Origin: Lysinibacillus pakistanensis
Lineage (GTDB): Bacteria; Bacillota; Bacilli; Bacillales_A; Planococcaceae
Assembly (NCBI GenBank): GCA_001312325.1
Contig: BBDJ01000021.1
Location: forward strand, 1 to 64,000
Reading direction: 5' to 3'
DNA length: 64,000 nt
Numbering within the stretch: the stretch's first letter is position 1; every line of letters begins with the position of its first letter. This document shows, one piece after another, positions 52,942 through 64,000 of this stretch. Below the pieces are notes generated by a model. It was not told the origin of the DNA. It made no database searches and saw only the letters and a list, made by a program, of their open reading frames with translations. The translations under genes were made by a program, and so were the position numbers.

Positions 52942-54638
52942 TATGATTGAATTGCAATTAGACGACGTGCTTTACAACAGTGGAATATTGGGACTTTGTA
53001 GAGTATTTGACTTTGTAAAGCTACCGTACGATTCAGATGGACAAACCGTAACATTTCCTGAAAGTAACTTGAGCAATTTTGAAGAACATTATTTCGCATC
53101 GCTTGTTGACCTTTATGGTTCTGAAACTAGTTATTATAAAATGGTAAATACCTATAGTAAACAGTTTGTTAAAAAAATGTATAAAGGGGATAACCGAAGA
53201 AAAGGAGCTAGAACAATTTAATACACTTATAGACAACATGAAAAGATGGCTCACTTCAAATAGTTATAAAAATGTTTATCCCTTTTTAACGGAAATCTCC
53301 TATGATTTTGAAGCTTCAGCAAAGGCGTTTAAAAAAAGTAAATAAGAAGAAAAAAAGAAACGCTCGAAGATGTGCAACCACAAGTCACTGCAATGGCACA
53401 AGAATTATTAGAGTGCCTATCATTTTTAGAACATGAGCAAGCTAAACGCTATATTGTACCACGTATTCTCAGTTATCAAGTAATTCAAGGTTTCTGGTCA
53501 AATGTATCGCTACTAAATAGTAATGCTAGTAAAAAAAGATTTGTATGTAGAATATGATAATTATTTTATTCGGGCAGCTAAGAACTATTTAGAAACGAAA
53601 AACGATGAAAAGAAATATGCCAAAAGTAAATTAACTTGTGCCTGTTGTGATAATAAAATGAAATCGGCAACAGAAGCGTTTGATTTAACATGGGTACAAA
53701 AAGTTGGGTAGATGCTGCGAGAAAATCCTCACATTATTGGGATCACCAACGTGATATCTTTATCTGTCCTATTTGTAATATTGTGTATAGCTGTATACCA
53801 CTAGGATTTACTTTGGTAAGAGGGGCTGGATTGTTTATAAATAATAACCGTTCTATAGACGATTTAGTTTCAGTTAATTCTATATCGTTAAAGGTTGGAA
53901 AAGTAGAAGTGTCAAGAGATGATTTAGAATCAATGGCTTATTATCAACTTCTAGATTTAATGGCACAACAGGCAGAAAACCAAAAGTTATTAGAAATTGA
54001 TAACATTCAAATTGTTAAATATGACCGCAATTCAGAGTCGAGACCGTATACATTTAATATGTTATCACGTGAAAAGGCACAACAAATGTATGATAGTCGG
54101 AAAGATTTTCAGTTCTTAGTAGGGAAATATGTAAAGGAAAATGGAGAGTATGTAAGTCTTTATCAAGAAGTGCTACGACGCTTTTACAATGGACAAAGTT
54201 TTGCAGATTTACTTTATCGATTAATGCGTCTAGTTATTGATGATGATTTTAAAGGGATGGCTTCTATTCATAAAATACTGAATATTTCGAATAATAGATT
54301 TAAAGGGAGGGAGCATTTTATGACACAGGAGGAGTTACGTAAAATTCGTATTAGTGGTTATTACCTAAAGCAGGCGTATCGAGGGCAGGAAGCAAAGCTA
54401 AATGCAATTTCATATCGACTATTAAATGCGCTGAAAGTAAAAAAATCCTAATAAATTTATGGATACAATTTTCCAAGCATATAGCTACAAAAAGAATGAA
54501 AAACTATCAATACCAACATTCTTTATTCAAGGGTTAAATGATATAGAAAAATTCCAAACAATCGGTTATGCATTTTTAATAGGTCTAAATGGCTATGAAA
54601 AATCAGAAGATGAGAAGGAGGATACAACAAATGAATAA
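52942..54638 (+). CDS. cas8b1: Type I-B Cascade large subunit Cas8b1 (Cst1, CXXC_CXXC family), six frame breaks
   Basis: About 563 residues. MIELQLDDVLYNSGILGLCR is a Cst1-type N-terminus. Two separated Cys pairs, CACC (about 53638) and CPIC (about 53764), are the CXXC_CXXC hallmark and probably bind zinc. As large subunit it would recognise the PAM and recruit Cas3. Breaks: seven A at 53169-53175, 53330-53336, 53349-53355 and 53529-53535, A run 53698-53703 (one short), and seven A 54440-54446. ATG 52942 with GGAGGTGAG. The end overlaps cas7. Confidence 0.83.
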
Positions 54639-55511
54639 AAAAAGGCTTAACATTAAGTATCATTTTTGAAGCAGAGAGTGCGAACTATGGTGAGGGGTAG
54701 GTAACGTAACTTCGCTCAAAAAGATTTCACGTGGAGACCATGAAATGTATACATACCTTTCTCGTCAAGCGCTTCGCTACAACATTGTCGATCAAATGGA
54801 AGTTAATAATACGCCATTAGGAGTAGATGGCAGTGTAATTCAATTCCATCCCGAAGCAACAATTGCAGACTATGCTGAGATTGATTTATTTGGTTATATG
54901 AAAACGGTCAAACCTACTAAGACACGTGCAGCTGTGGTAAGGCTATCAAATGCAGTAGCACTTGAAAGCTATAATACAGATCTTGAGTTTTTAACGAATA
55001 AAGGGTTATTTGATCGTTATAAAGAAGCCACAAATGATGACAATTTAAAAGGTGGAAATATCGCACAAAGTGAAATTCATAAGTCCTTCTATGCTTACAC
55101 AGTAACAATTGACTTAGATAAAGTGGGCATAGATGCGAATGATAATATTGAAATTCCACTGGCTGAACGTGCTGAACGTATAACAGCATTACTGCAATCA
55201 TTAAAGTTTTTATATCGCGATATTAAAGGTCGTCGTGAGAATTTATCCCCGATATTTGCTATCGGTGGTGTCTATGATTATAAAAATCCGTTTTTTTTGA
55301 AAATCGTTTAAAATTAAAAGAAAATAAACTTGCTGTAGCTACAATTGAAGGTGTATTAGCGCTTGATGAACATGTACAGAAAGAAACACACGTCGGTTTA
55401 GTAAAAGGCCTTTTAGCAAATGATGAAGAAATCGAGCAAGTACTTCAAGCAAAGTCAATGGCTGAATTTTTCAAAGAACTTGAAGCGGCAGTTATAAACT
55501 ACTATCAATAA
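54631..55511 (+). CDS. cas7: Cascade backbone subunit Cas7 (Cst2/DevR family, frame-broken)
   Basis: About 293 residues. The RRM-fold backbone that coats the crRNA. Reads SIIFEAESANYGEGVGNVTS then KKISRGDHEMYTYLSRQALR, the DevR/Csa2 pattern, and later ENLSPIFAIGGVYDYKNPFF. Starts at ATG 54631, inside the end of cas8. Breaks at seven A 54637-54643, a missing G near 54698 (GAGGGGTAGG), and eight T 55292-55299. Confidence 0.88.
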
Positions 55512-56260
<749 letters not shown>

Positions 56261-56261
<1 letters not shown>

Positions 56262-56288
56262 GAATGGGAGCTATCCCATTCTTTTTTT
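56261..56288 (+). terminator. Terminator-like hairpin inside the cas operon, between cas5 and cas3
   Basis: Perfect 8-bp stem AGAATGGG/CCCATTCT with a six-base loop and seven T, starting at the last base of the cas5 stop codon. The cas3 ribosome site begins three bases after the T run. Confidence 0.8.
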
Positions 56289-56305
56289 AAAAGGAGATGA
56301 GAGAG

Positions 56306-58530
56306 ATGTTTACGGAACTGTTGGCTAAATCAGGGTAGATAAAAATGTAGCGGAGACGATTAGAGAGCATACTGACAAGTTATTAGACAGACATAGTAAA
56401 CTTCAAGAAATATATCCGCATGCATTAAGTAAAGAAGATTGGGCACTTTTAGCAGAAGCTGCCGAATATCATGATGTTGGGAAAGCAAATACCAAATTTC
56501 AAAATAAGTTACGACAAATAGAGAATAAACAATTGGATTTATTAGAAGGTATAGAAGAAGTACCTCATGCCTATTTAAGTTGTGCATATATGCCATTGGG
56601 GGGTTTGTTAAAAAAAATATAGAAAAGAACAAATTCATATTTTGATGTTAGCCGTATACTATCATCATGAAAGAAGTGAAGAGAGATTAGAAGATTGTAA
56701 ACAAGTAATTGAACAAGATTTGATAAATTATGTTTCGGCATTAAAGGACGAAGGATTTAATGTAAATGAAATACCTAGACATAATTTTGGGAAGTTCACT
56801 GATAAAGAATTCTTACGAGTGCGTAAAAATTTATATCATTTCGTTCGTATTAAAGGATTGTTAAATAAATTGGATTATGCTGCGAGTGGTCATCTTGATG
56901 TAGAAATCGCGCCAGGGGACGTAATCGGTACAGTGGATAAGTATTTTAAATCATTGGGCTATAGAAAAAAACGATTTGCAAGAGTATTTATTTCAGTATC
57001 CAAATGATAATCATGTGGTTATTGCGTCAACAGGGATTGGAAAAACAGAAGGGGCTCTTTACTGGCTAGGACAAGATAAAGGTATTTTTACACTGCCATT
57101 AAAGGTTTCGATAAATGCGATATATGATCGAATTCATAAGGATTTCGGCTATGAGCAAGTTGGGTTACTCCATAGCGATATGCGCGCAGAGTATGCAAAA
57201 CGAGCAGGTGATCAAGATTTAGATTTATTTGCAATAAATCATACGAAACAATTGGCACAGCCATTAACCATTACAACAATTGACCAAGTGATTGACTTTG
57301 TTGGATTATATCCAGGATTTGAATTAAAATTATCCATTTTTTTCATACAGCAAGTTCATTATTGATGAAATACAAATGTATAGCCCTCGTCTAGTTGCAT
57401 TCATTTTAATGGGGTTAAAGTACATTACAGATATGGGTGGAAGATTTTTAATTATGACTGCAACTTTGCCTCCATTGTTTATTGAGGCGATGCATAAATT
57501 AAAAATCCCTTTTAAGCAACCAGATAATCCATTTTTAAAGTTGAATGAACATGGAAACGTGATGAATCGTCATGTTATACAAATAATAGAACGAGATCTA
57601 ACAGTAGAAGAAGTAGTTGCACATTCGCTAAATCAAAAAGTGCTAATTATCGTCAATACAGTTAAGAAAGCACAAGAATTATATGATGCATTTATTGATG
57701 CGGATTGTGAAGTGAATTTACTTCATAGTCGATTCATCAATAATGATAGATTCGAAAAGGAAAAGTCTATAAAGAAATTAGGTAAAAGAGATTGTGATGA
57801 GACAGGTATTTGGATAACTACTCAATTAGTAGAGGCAAGTGTAGACATTGATTTTGATATTTTATTTACGGAGTTATCGGAAGTGACGGGGCTGTTCCAA
57901 CGAATGGGGCGTGTGTATCGTGGACGAGACTATAAAAATACAACACCAAATGTCTATGTATTTACGGGTTATGAATTGCCATCTGGGGTATCTGAGAGTG
58001 ATAAGCGATCAGTTGTAGATTATACGATCTATCAAAAATCAAGAGAAGTGTTACTGCAATATAACAACCAACTTCTAAAAGAAAAAAAACAAAAATGGAT
58101 ATTATTAATCAAATATATAGCAGAGAAGCGCTTGGTGATAATTGCAGCTATTTAAAAGAATTTGATGTAACCCTAGCACAACTTGAAAATGTTTTACCAT
58201 ATGAAGAAAAAGAGAAGCCAACATTACGTGATATTGAAAATCAAACGATTATTCCTTTTGCGATATATCAAGAAAAGGAAGATGAAATACAAAAAAATAC
58301 AGAAGAATTTGAAAGAGAAGCTGAGTTTGCAACTACGAATAACGCTTCTTAATCAGTTGCAAAATTATACAATATCTATTCCAAAATGGGCGTATAAAAT
58401 GGCTGAAAAGGAATTTAAATATGATGCCATTGCAATTGATAAATATACAAACTATCCAATAATTGCTTTTCGGTATACAAAAGAAAAGGGTCTTATTTAT
58501 GAAATAGAGGAAGGTGCTAATTTCTTATAA
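56306..58530 (+). CDS. cas3: CRISPR-associated helicase/nuclease Cas3 (frame-broken)
   Basis: About 740 residues. N-terminal HD nuclease (REHTDKLLDRH; AAEYHDVGKANTKFQ, catalytic HD near residue 55), then a superfamily 2 helicase: Walker A STGIGKTEGAL near 243, DEIQ box (FIIDEIQMYSP) near 352, motif III MTATLPPLF, motif VI QRMGRVYRGRD. It degrades the strand displaced by Cascade. ATG 56306 with AAGGAGATG. Breaks: a missing G near 56334, eight A 56610-56617, seven A 56967-56973, seven T 57338-57344, eight A 58082-58089 and seven A 58291-58297. Confidence 0.9.
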
Positions 58531-58543
58531 GGGGGACGATGTA

Positions 58544-59059
58544 ATGCAGTGGGATGATTTGAAAGTAACAGGTTTACAAGTGCAATATTTAAAAGTATGT
58601 GAACGAAAGCTATGGCTACATGCTCATCAAATTGGCTTTGAAGATGAATATGACAAAGTACAACAAGGGAAAGTATTACATGAAACATCGTATCAGCGTA
58701 AAAAAATCGAAGGAAGTGCTAATCGATAATTTAATTCAGATAGATTTGATGGATGGTGATTATGTTGGTGAAGTGAAATCCAGTAGTAAGATGAAGGAGG
58801 CTGACCAAGCGCAGTTATTGTACTATTTATTTATACTCGATCAAATGGGCATCCAAAGAAAAGGTAAAATACATTATCCAAAGGAAAAGCGTGTAGATGA
58901 ACTCGAATTAACAGAGCAGGATAAGCAAGAAATTCCTAAGTGGCTTGCACAAATTCAAAAAAATCATTCTATTAGAGAAGCCACCGATAAAGAAAAAAAC
59001 TTAAATATTGTACGAAATGTGCATACTATTCTTTTTGCTGGGTAGGTGAAGAAGGATGA
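58544..59059 (+). CDS. cas4: CRISPR adaptation nuclease Cas4 (frame-broken)
   Basis: About 170 residues, RecB-like nuclease with an iron-sulfur cluster. LQVQYLKVCERKLWLHAH gives the first Cys (near residue 19) and the restored tail YCTKCAYYSFCW the other three. DYVGEVKSSSKM holds the nuclease Glu/Lys. It trims prespacers at the PAM with Cas1-Cas2. Breaks at seven A 58700-58706, 58959-58965 and 58993-58999; reading each as six yields the C-terminal Cys cluster, which strongly supports the repair. Overlaps cas1 (ATGA). Confidence 0.9.
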
Positions 59060-60044
59060 AAGATTTATATTTATTCAATAATGGAAGATTGCAACGCAAA
59101 GATTCTACGATTTATTTAGTATTGGAGGATGGCACGAAAAAAAACTGTGCCCATTGAACAAGTAGAAAATTTACATATATTTGCGGAAATGGACTTTAAT
59201 ACATCTTTTATTAATTTACTAAACCAAAAAGATGTTAGCCTACATTTCTATAATTATTATGGTTATTATTCTGGAAGTTATGTACCGCGTCGAAAAAAAG
59301 GTATCTGGTTTTGTAGATGTCAATCAAGCAGCACATGTACTTGATTTAAATAAAAGGTTATACATCGGACAACAATTTGTCTATAGTGCCATCCATCATA
59401 TGCTGCGTAATATGCGACGTCACAAAGAAGAAGTCGGGGAATTGATTTCGGAGATTATTGACTTGAAGGAAAAGGTTGCTGATGCACAAGATATACAAAC
59501 TTTGATGGGCATTGAGGGAAAGGTACGTTATACGTATTACCAAAGTTTTAATCATATTATTAAAAATCCAGATTTTAATTTTAGAAAACGAGAAAAGCGA
59601 CCTCCCACAGATCCGATAAATGCATTAATTTCGTATGGGAATAGTTTGATGTACACAGCCGTATTGTCAGAGATGTATAAAACACAATTAAATCCAACGA
59701 TTAGTTATTTACATGAACCAGGCTCGCGGCGTTTTTCATTATCTTTAGATTTAGCTGAAATTTTCAAACCTTTACTGATGGACAATCTAATATTCACATT
59801 AATTAATAAGAAGATGATACGTCTTGAACATTTTGAATATGTTGAAGAAAATATTTGCTTTTTAAATGATACAGGACGCAAAATTTTCATAACAGAATTT
59901 GAAAATCGTATGCGCACAACCATAAAGCATCGTAAACTAAATCGTCAAACATCCTATCGATTTTTAATTCGTTTAGAATGTTATAAACTCATCAAGCATT
60001 TAATTGGAGATGAAGATTATAAAGCTTTAAAGGCATGGTGGTAG
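59056..60044 (+). CDS. cas1: CRISPR integrase Cas1 (frame-broken)
   Basis: About 329 residues. The metal-binding catalytic residues are visible: Glu near 153 in GIEGKVRYTYYQSF, His in YLHEPGSRRFSLSLD and Asp in LDLAEIFKPLLMD. N-terminal beta domain LYLFNNGRLQRKDSTIYLV. It integrates prespacers at the leader end. Breaks at eight A 59138-59145 and seven A 59294-59300. Confidence 0.93.
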
Positions 60045-60045
60045 A

Positions 60046-60309
60046 ATGTATGTATTAATTGCGTATGATGTGGATGCGAAGCGTGTCGCCAAAGTGCATA
60101 AAGTATTAAAGAAATATTTAACTTGGACGCAAAATTCATTATTTGAAGGTGAAATTACTGAAGGCTTATTAAAGCAATGCATGGCTGAAATTGCAACAAA
60201 AGCAAACCCAGCTGTTGATTCTATTTATGTCTATCGAATTGCGAATCCAAAGCACATTAAAAAGGTAATTTACGGTATTGAGAAAGATTTTGAAAGTATG
60301 TTTTTATAA
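60046..60309 (+). CDS. cas2: CRISPR adaptation protein Cas2
   Basis: 87 residues, intact. MYVLIAYDVDAKRVAKVHKV is the Cas2 ferredoxin-like N-terminus, followed by YLTWTQNSLFEGEIT. It forms the Cas1-Cas2 integration complex. Starts one base after the cas1 stop, last gene before the leader. Confidence 0.95.
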   Translation: MYVLIAYDVDAKRVAKVHKVLKKYLTWTQNSLFEGEITEGLLKQCMAEIATKANPAVDSIYVYRIANPKHIKKVIYGIEKDFESMFL

Positions 60310-60489
60310 TTTGCAGTGAATCTGTTTTCATATAAAATTTGATTAAAGCTTTATATACCAGGGTTTGGAGTTGTTTTTACATCGATTTGAAAATGATTAT
60401 AAGTGATGTACTGCAAAAATGATAAATGATATAATAAATAAAACTCTCTGAACCTTGGTAATAAAGGTTTTATTAAATGCCTTAGGTGG
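60310..60489 (+). promoter_or_regulatory. CRISPR leader with extended -10 promoter
   Basis: A/T-rich 180-base leader between cas2 and repeat 1. It contains an extended -10 (TG-A-TATAAT at 60427-60435) about 55 bases before the first repeat, and a small hairpin AACCTT/AAGGTT near 60452-60470. Repeat decay at the far end of the array agrees with this side being the leader. Confidence 0.75.
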
Positions 60490-63400
60490 GTTTTTCATTA
60501 ACTAAGTGGAATGTGAATTAGAATTCCAGACATAGCCTAACGACTTAATATACATTTTTCATTAACTAAGTGGAATGTGAATAGTGCTGATGCCAATTCG
60601 CTTTTCCCACTAGCGACATTTTTCATTAACTAAGTGGAATGTGAATACAACGTTGTTAAATCAAGGTTTATAGAATACACAATTTTTCATTAACTAAGTG
60701 GAATGTGAATTTAAACTTGCGGTAATAAGACATATTAACCTTAACATTTTTCATTAACTAAGTGGAATGTGAATCCGTAAATGGGGCGTTGGAAGTCGCC
60801 TAGAAGTACGTGAATTTTTCATTAACTAAGTGGAATGTGAATGCCTTTATCCCATGTGCAAAATCATTGACTGTCTTAATTTTTCATTAACTAAGTGGAA
60901 TGTGAATACGTTTTGGAGATTTAGTTGTATTAAAAGAGGCTTCATTTTTCATTAACTAAGTGGAATGTGAATATATATTTCTTAGTTCTCTGAATCTTCT
61001 TGCCCTGAAATTTTTCATTAACTAAGTGGAATGTGAATTCTTCATCGATTAACAAATAAGGTTTTGTCCCTAATTTTTCATTAACTAAGTGGAATGTGAA
61101 TATTGAAAATCGAAACAAATAGTTTGACATTATCAAATTTTTCATTAACTAAGTGGAATGTGAATGTTGGTCCGATGATGAGTTTTTTAGCAACTTATCT
61201 AATTTTTCATTAACTAAGTGGAATGTGAATGTCAAGGGGCTTAGTGAGGTAGTACAAGCGGTATAGTTTTTCATTAACTAAGTGGAATGTGAATTCGGCA
61301 AAAGATAAGTTTTGGTCCAACTCGGCTCAATCTGTTTTTCATTAACTAAGTGGAATGTGAATCTTGATTAGAGAGGGCGAAAAAGAAGAAACTGTTTCAG
61401 TTTTTCATTAACTAAGTGGAATGTGAATGTTAGTAACAAGGGACGACAGCAAAAGAAAAAAAACTGTTTTTCATTAACTAAGTGGAATGTGAATTTTTCA
61501 AATGACTTTAAAATGTGGTTACTGGTGAAAGTTTTTCATTAACTAAGTGGAATGTGAATATTGTTGGTGATTTCTCTTACTCTCACTTCAACTATGTTTT
61601 TCATTAACTAAGTGGAATGTGAATGTAAATGCACCGAGCCAAGCTTTGAAGGCAATTTTGTTTTTCATTAACTAAGTGGAATGTGAATGATGATTTAGAG
61701 AAATTACATGGTGCAGATTTCTTCGTTTTTCATTAACTAAGTGGAATGTGAATCAATTTCATTCAATGTATACGGAACTTCGCATGATGTTTTTCATTAA
61801 CTAAGTGGAATGTGAATACATTTACACAAATTCCTACACAATCTACTAAAAAAAGTTTTTCATTAACTAAGTGGAATGTGAATGTCCATCTAGTACTTAT
61901 AATTGGTATGCGTACGAAGTTTTTCATTAACTAAGTGGAATGTGAATGGTTAAAAGGCTGCTGCAATGATTGCTACAAATAGGTTTTTCATTAACTAAGT
62001 GGAATGTGAATTATCCAAACGGATATTATCATATGCTTTTCCTCTCGTTTTTCATTAACTAAGTGGAATGTGAATAAGGCATTGATTGTTACGAATTATG
62101 GCTACATACATGTTTTTCATTAACTAAGTGGAATGTGAATTCCTTATTGACTATCATTGTTGTACCGTCAGCACTGTTTTTCATTAACTAAGTGGATTGT
62201 GAATTTTAATCCTCAGGTAGTTACTACTATTGGTAATGCAGTTTTTCATTAACTAAGTGGAATGTGAATTTTAATGCTGATGATTTTTGCCATTCAGGAG
62301 CTTTGTTTTTCATTAACTAAGTGGAATGTGAATAAAACAAAGAACGCTAGACGTAAAATAAAGCTTGATGTTTTTCATTAACTAAGTGGAATGTGAATAT
62401 TAAATTGTCTAATATATTTTTTTTGTTCATAAAAAGGTTTTTCATTAACTAAGTGGAATGTGAATTCATTTAAAGATTACGTTATACAGGCTCGTTTAAT
62501 CGTTTTTCATTAACTAAGTGGAATGTGAATACAAGGGTTTAATCCATCTACAGCAAGCATAAGTGGTTTTTCATTAACTAAGTGGAATGTGAATTCATCA
62601 AATTGGAACTCAAGGACGCAATTTATCGCTGTTTTTCATTAACTAAGTGGAATGTGAATCCAGATACGCTTGAAAGTGTGCTGCGTTCCATTTTGTTTTT
62701 CATTAACTAAGTGGAATGTGAATCTAAAATAAAGGGCGGCATATGTGCAATGCGGCGGGGGTTTTTCATTAACTAAGTGGAATGTGAATCCTAGTTTTGT
62801 ACATAACAACCGTCTATACTCGTAATCGTTTTTCATTAACTAAGTGGAATGTGAATACACCAGCTGTCTTGATTCTTTTGATTAACGTATCAGTTTTCAT
62901 TAACTAAGTGGAATGTGAATGTATGAAGTAAAGTAAACACCATTACACGTTTAAAGTTTTTCATTAACTAAGTGGAATGTGAATATGATGTCGGTGGAAC
63001 TCTTAGACACAGAGGTTTTTGTTTTTCATTAACTAAGTGGAATGTGAATGTCAATGAGATGGTGATAGGATTACTTTTTACATGGGTTTTTCATTAACTA
63101 AGTGGAATGTGAATTATGGTGTGAGAAAGACTTCATAATCAATATTTGGTTTTTCATTAACTAAGTGGAATGTGAATATAGGTTTAACTGTGGCAGCTCT
63201 AGGTGGTTTATCGTTTTTCATTAACTAAGTGGAGTGTGAATTTAAGAATTATGTTCGATTCCTCTGCGAGCCAAAACGTTTTTCATTAACTAAGTGGAAT
63301 GTGAATGTTGCATTAGTAGGTGAAGCATTAACAAGCAATGTAGTTTTTCATTAACTAAGTGGAATGTGAATTTAAAGGTTAAAACAGGATTATTCATACC

Positions 63401-63896
63401 GCTTCCTGTTTTTCATTAACTAAGTGGAATGTGAATAGTATAGCGAGGGTTGGAAACGCACCGATTTCGAGCAGTTTTTCATTAACTAAGTGGAATGTGA
63501 ATTTTTAGTATTGTCAGCAAGCTTTGCTATATTTTGCATGTTTTTCATTAACTAAGTGGAATGTGAATTGACAGTGTGGAAGATTCCTTTTATGTTCAAT
63601 TAAGTTTTTCATTAACTAAGTGGAATTTGAATATATTTACACCGAAGCCTTTCATCACTCTACTAGGTGTTTTTCATTAACTAAGTGGAATGTGAATGAC
63701 AAATCAGTTGATATGATTCTTTGTGACCTTCCTTGTTTTTCATTAACTAATTGGAATGTGAATGCAGCTTATGATTTTGCCATAATGTTAATGTCACCAG
63801 TGTTTTTCATTAACTAAGTGGAATGTGAATCTGTTCGCACAGTGGTTTTTTTATTTTGATGGATAACGTTTTTCATTAACTAAATGGAATGTGAAT
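60490..63896 (+). CRISPR. Type I-B CRISPR array, 53 repeats and 52 spacers
   Basis: 29-base repeats beginning GTTTTTCATTAACT and ending GTGGAATGTGAAT recur every 63-68 bases, giving spacers of about 34-39 bases. I count 53 repeats (first core at 60491, last 63869-63896). Variants: repeats 2 to 12 begin with A instead of G; substitutions at repeats 27 (62177), 43 (63214), 49 (63605), 51 (63736) and 53 (63869); repeat 38 (62894) is one T shorter. Variants cluster at the 3' end, as expected for a leader at 60310. No spacer appears twice. Confidence 0.98.
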
Positions 63897-64000
63897 CTCC
63901 GGGATCTTTGCCTACAATCGCTTGTAGAGTTGGGGTCTTTCATCAACTCTCTATGGAAAGTGGGGATTAAATAACACCATCTTCTCCACCATAAAACATG
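63897..64000. other. Array trailer with hairpin and possible foreign degenerate repeat
   Basis: After the last repeat, AGAGTTG (63927-63933) pairs with CAACTCT (63945-63951). The segment about 63944-63970, with CTCTATGGAAAGTG and GGGGATTAAAT, resembles the 3' half of a type I-C repeat from memory. The window ends before this can be tested. Confidence 0.35.

Noticed and set aside
60942..63817. Open frames on either strand across the CRISPR array, giving proteins with repeated FTFHLVNEK or FSLTNWNVN
   Set aside because: They are translations of the repeats; no ribosome sites and no coding bias.

Overview
The window is a low-GC Gram-positive chromosome segment, most like Lysinibacillus or a related Bacillales genus. 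The support is strong AGGAGG-type ribosome sites, frequent TTG/GTG starts, A/T-rich intergenic regions with U-tailed terminators, ECF sigma factors with DUF4179-type partners, a YozG/DUF2975 pair, and a B12 salvage operon of the CblT/CblS kind. The genus is an inference from gene content.

Layout: (1) 1-7015, a XRE-cupin regulator, a Dpp/Opp-type peptide ABC operon interrupted by a structured repeat block, and a small cupin. (2) 7285-9474, a complementary-strand topoisomerase III. (3) 10059-13209, a LolD/MacB-like ABC ATPase and FtsX-type permease. (4) 13341-15774, a WYL regulator diverging from a VOC protein, then an AlkC-like repair protein. (5) 15841-18125, a decayed short-chain dehydrogenase and aspartokinase. 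(6) 18631-25464, a ten-gene cobinamide and alpha-ribazole salvage operon (cbiZ, cbiB, cobD, a cobC-like phosphatase, cobU, cobS, a second phosphatase, a CobU-like NTPase, cblT, cblS). It could rebuild cobalamin from cobinamide plus salvaged alpha-ribazole without CobT. (7) 26008-29553, a heterodimeric BmrCD-type exporter. (8) 29715-33185, hydrolase, two-component system and DUF2975/YozG. (9) 33336-35524, divergent LysR and MFS. (10) 35628-44725, three ECF sigma loci with membrane, lipoprotein and ABC partners. (11) 45163-48436, an SRPBCC-DoxX, DUF4166, YndJ operon. (12) 48677-51357, a chemoreceptor and a His-rich anchored protein.

(13) 51930-63896 is a complete type I-B CRISPR-Cas locus: cas6, cas8b1 (Cst1), cas7, cas5, cas3, cas4, cas1, cas2, a leader, and an array of 53 repeats and 52 spacers. 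Just upstream of cas6, on the opposite strand, is a compact transcription unit. It holds two degenerate copies of the array repeat around a 14-nt pseudo-spacer and ends in a U-tailed hairpin. The pseudo-spacer matches 11 of its first 12 bases to the predicted cas promoter, the sole mismatch is at position 6, and CCT lies next to the match. This looks like a CreR/CreA-type guide RNA by which Cascade represses its own operon, and it is the most notable find here.

Caution: most genes are broken by single-base indels, nearly all at runs of seven or eight A or T. Joining the frames restores conserved proteins, so I treat them as one gene each with probable sequencing errors. Coordinates below span the reconstructed genes. 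A dispersed family of 21-bp tandem repeats occurs at four places, once inside a coding sequence as seven-residue repeats.
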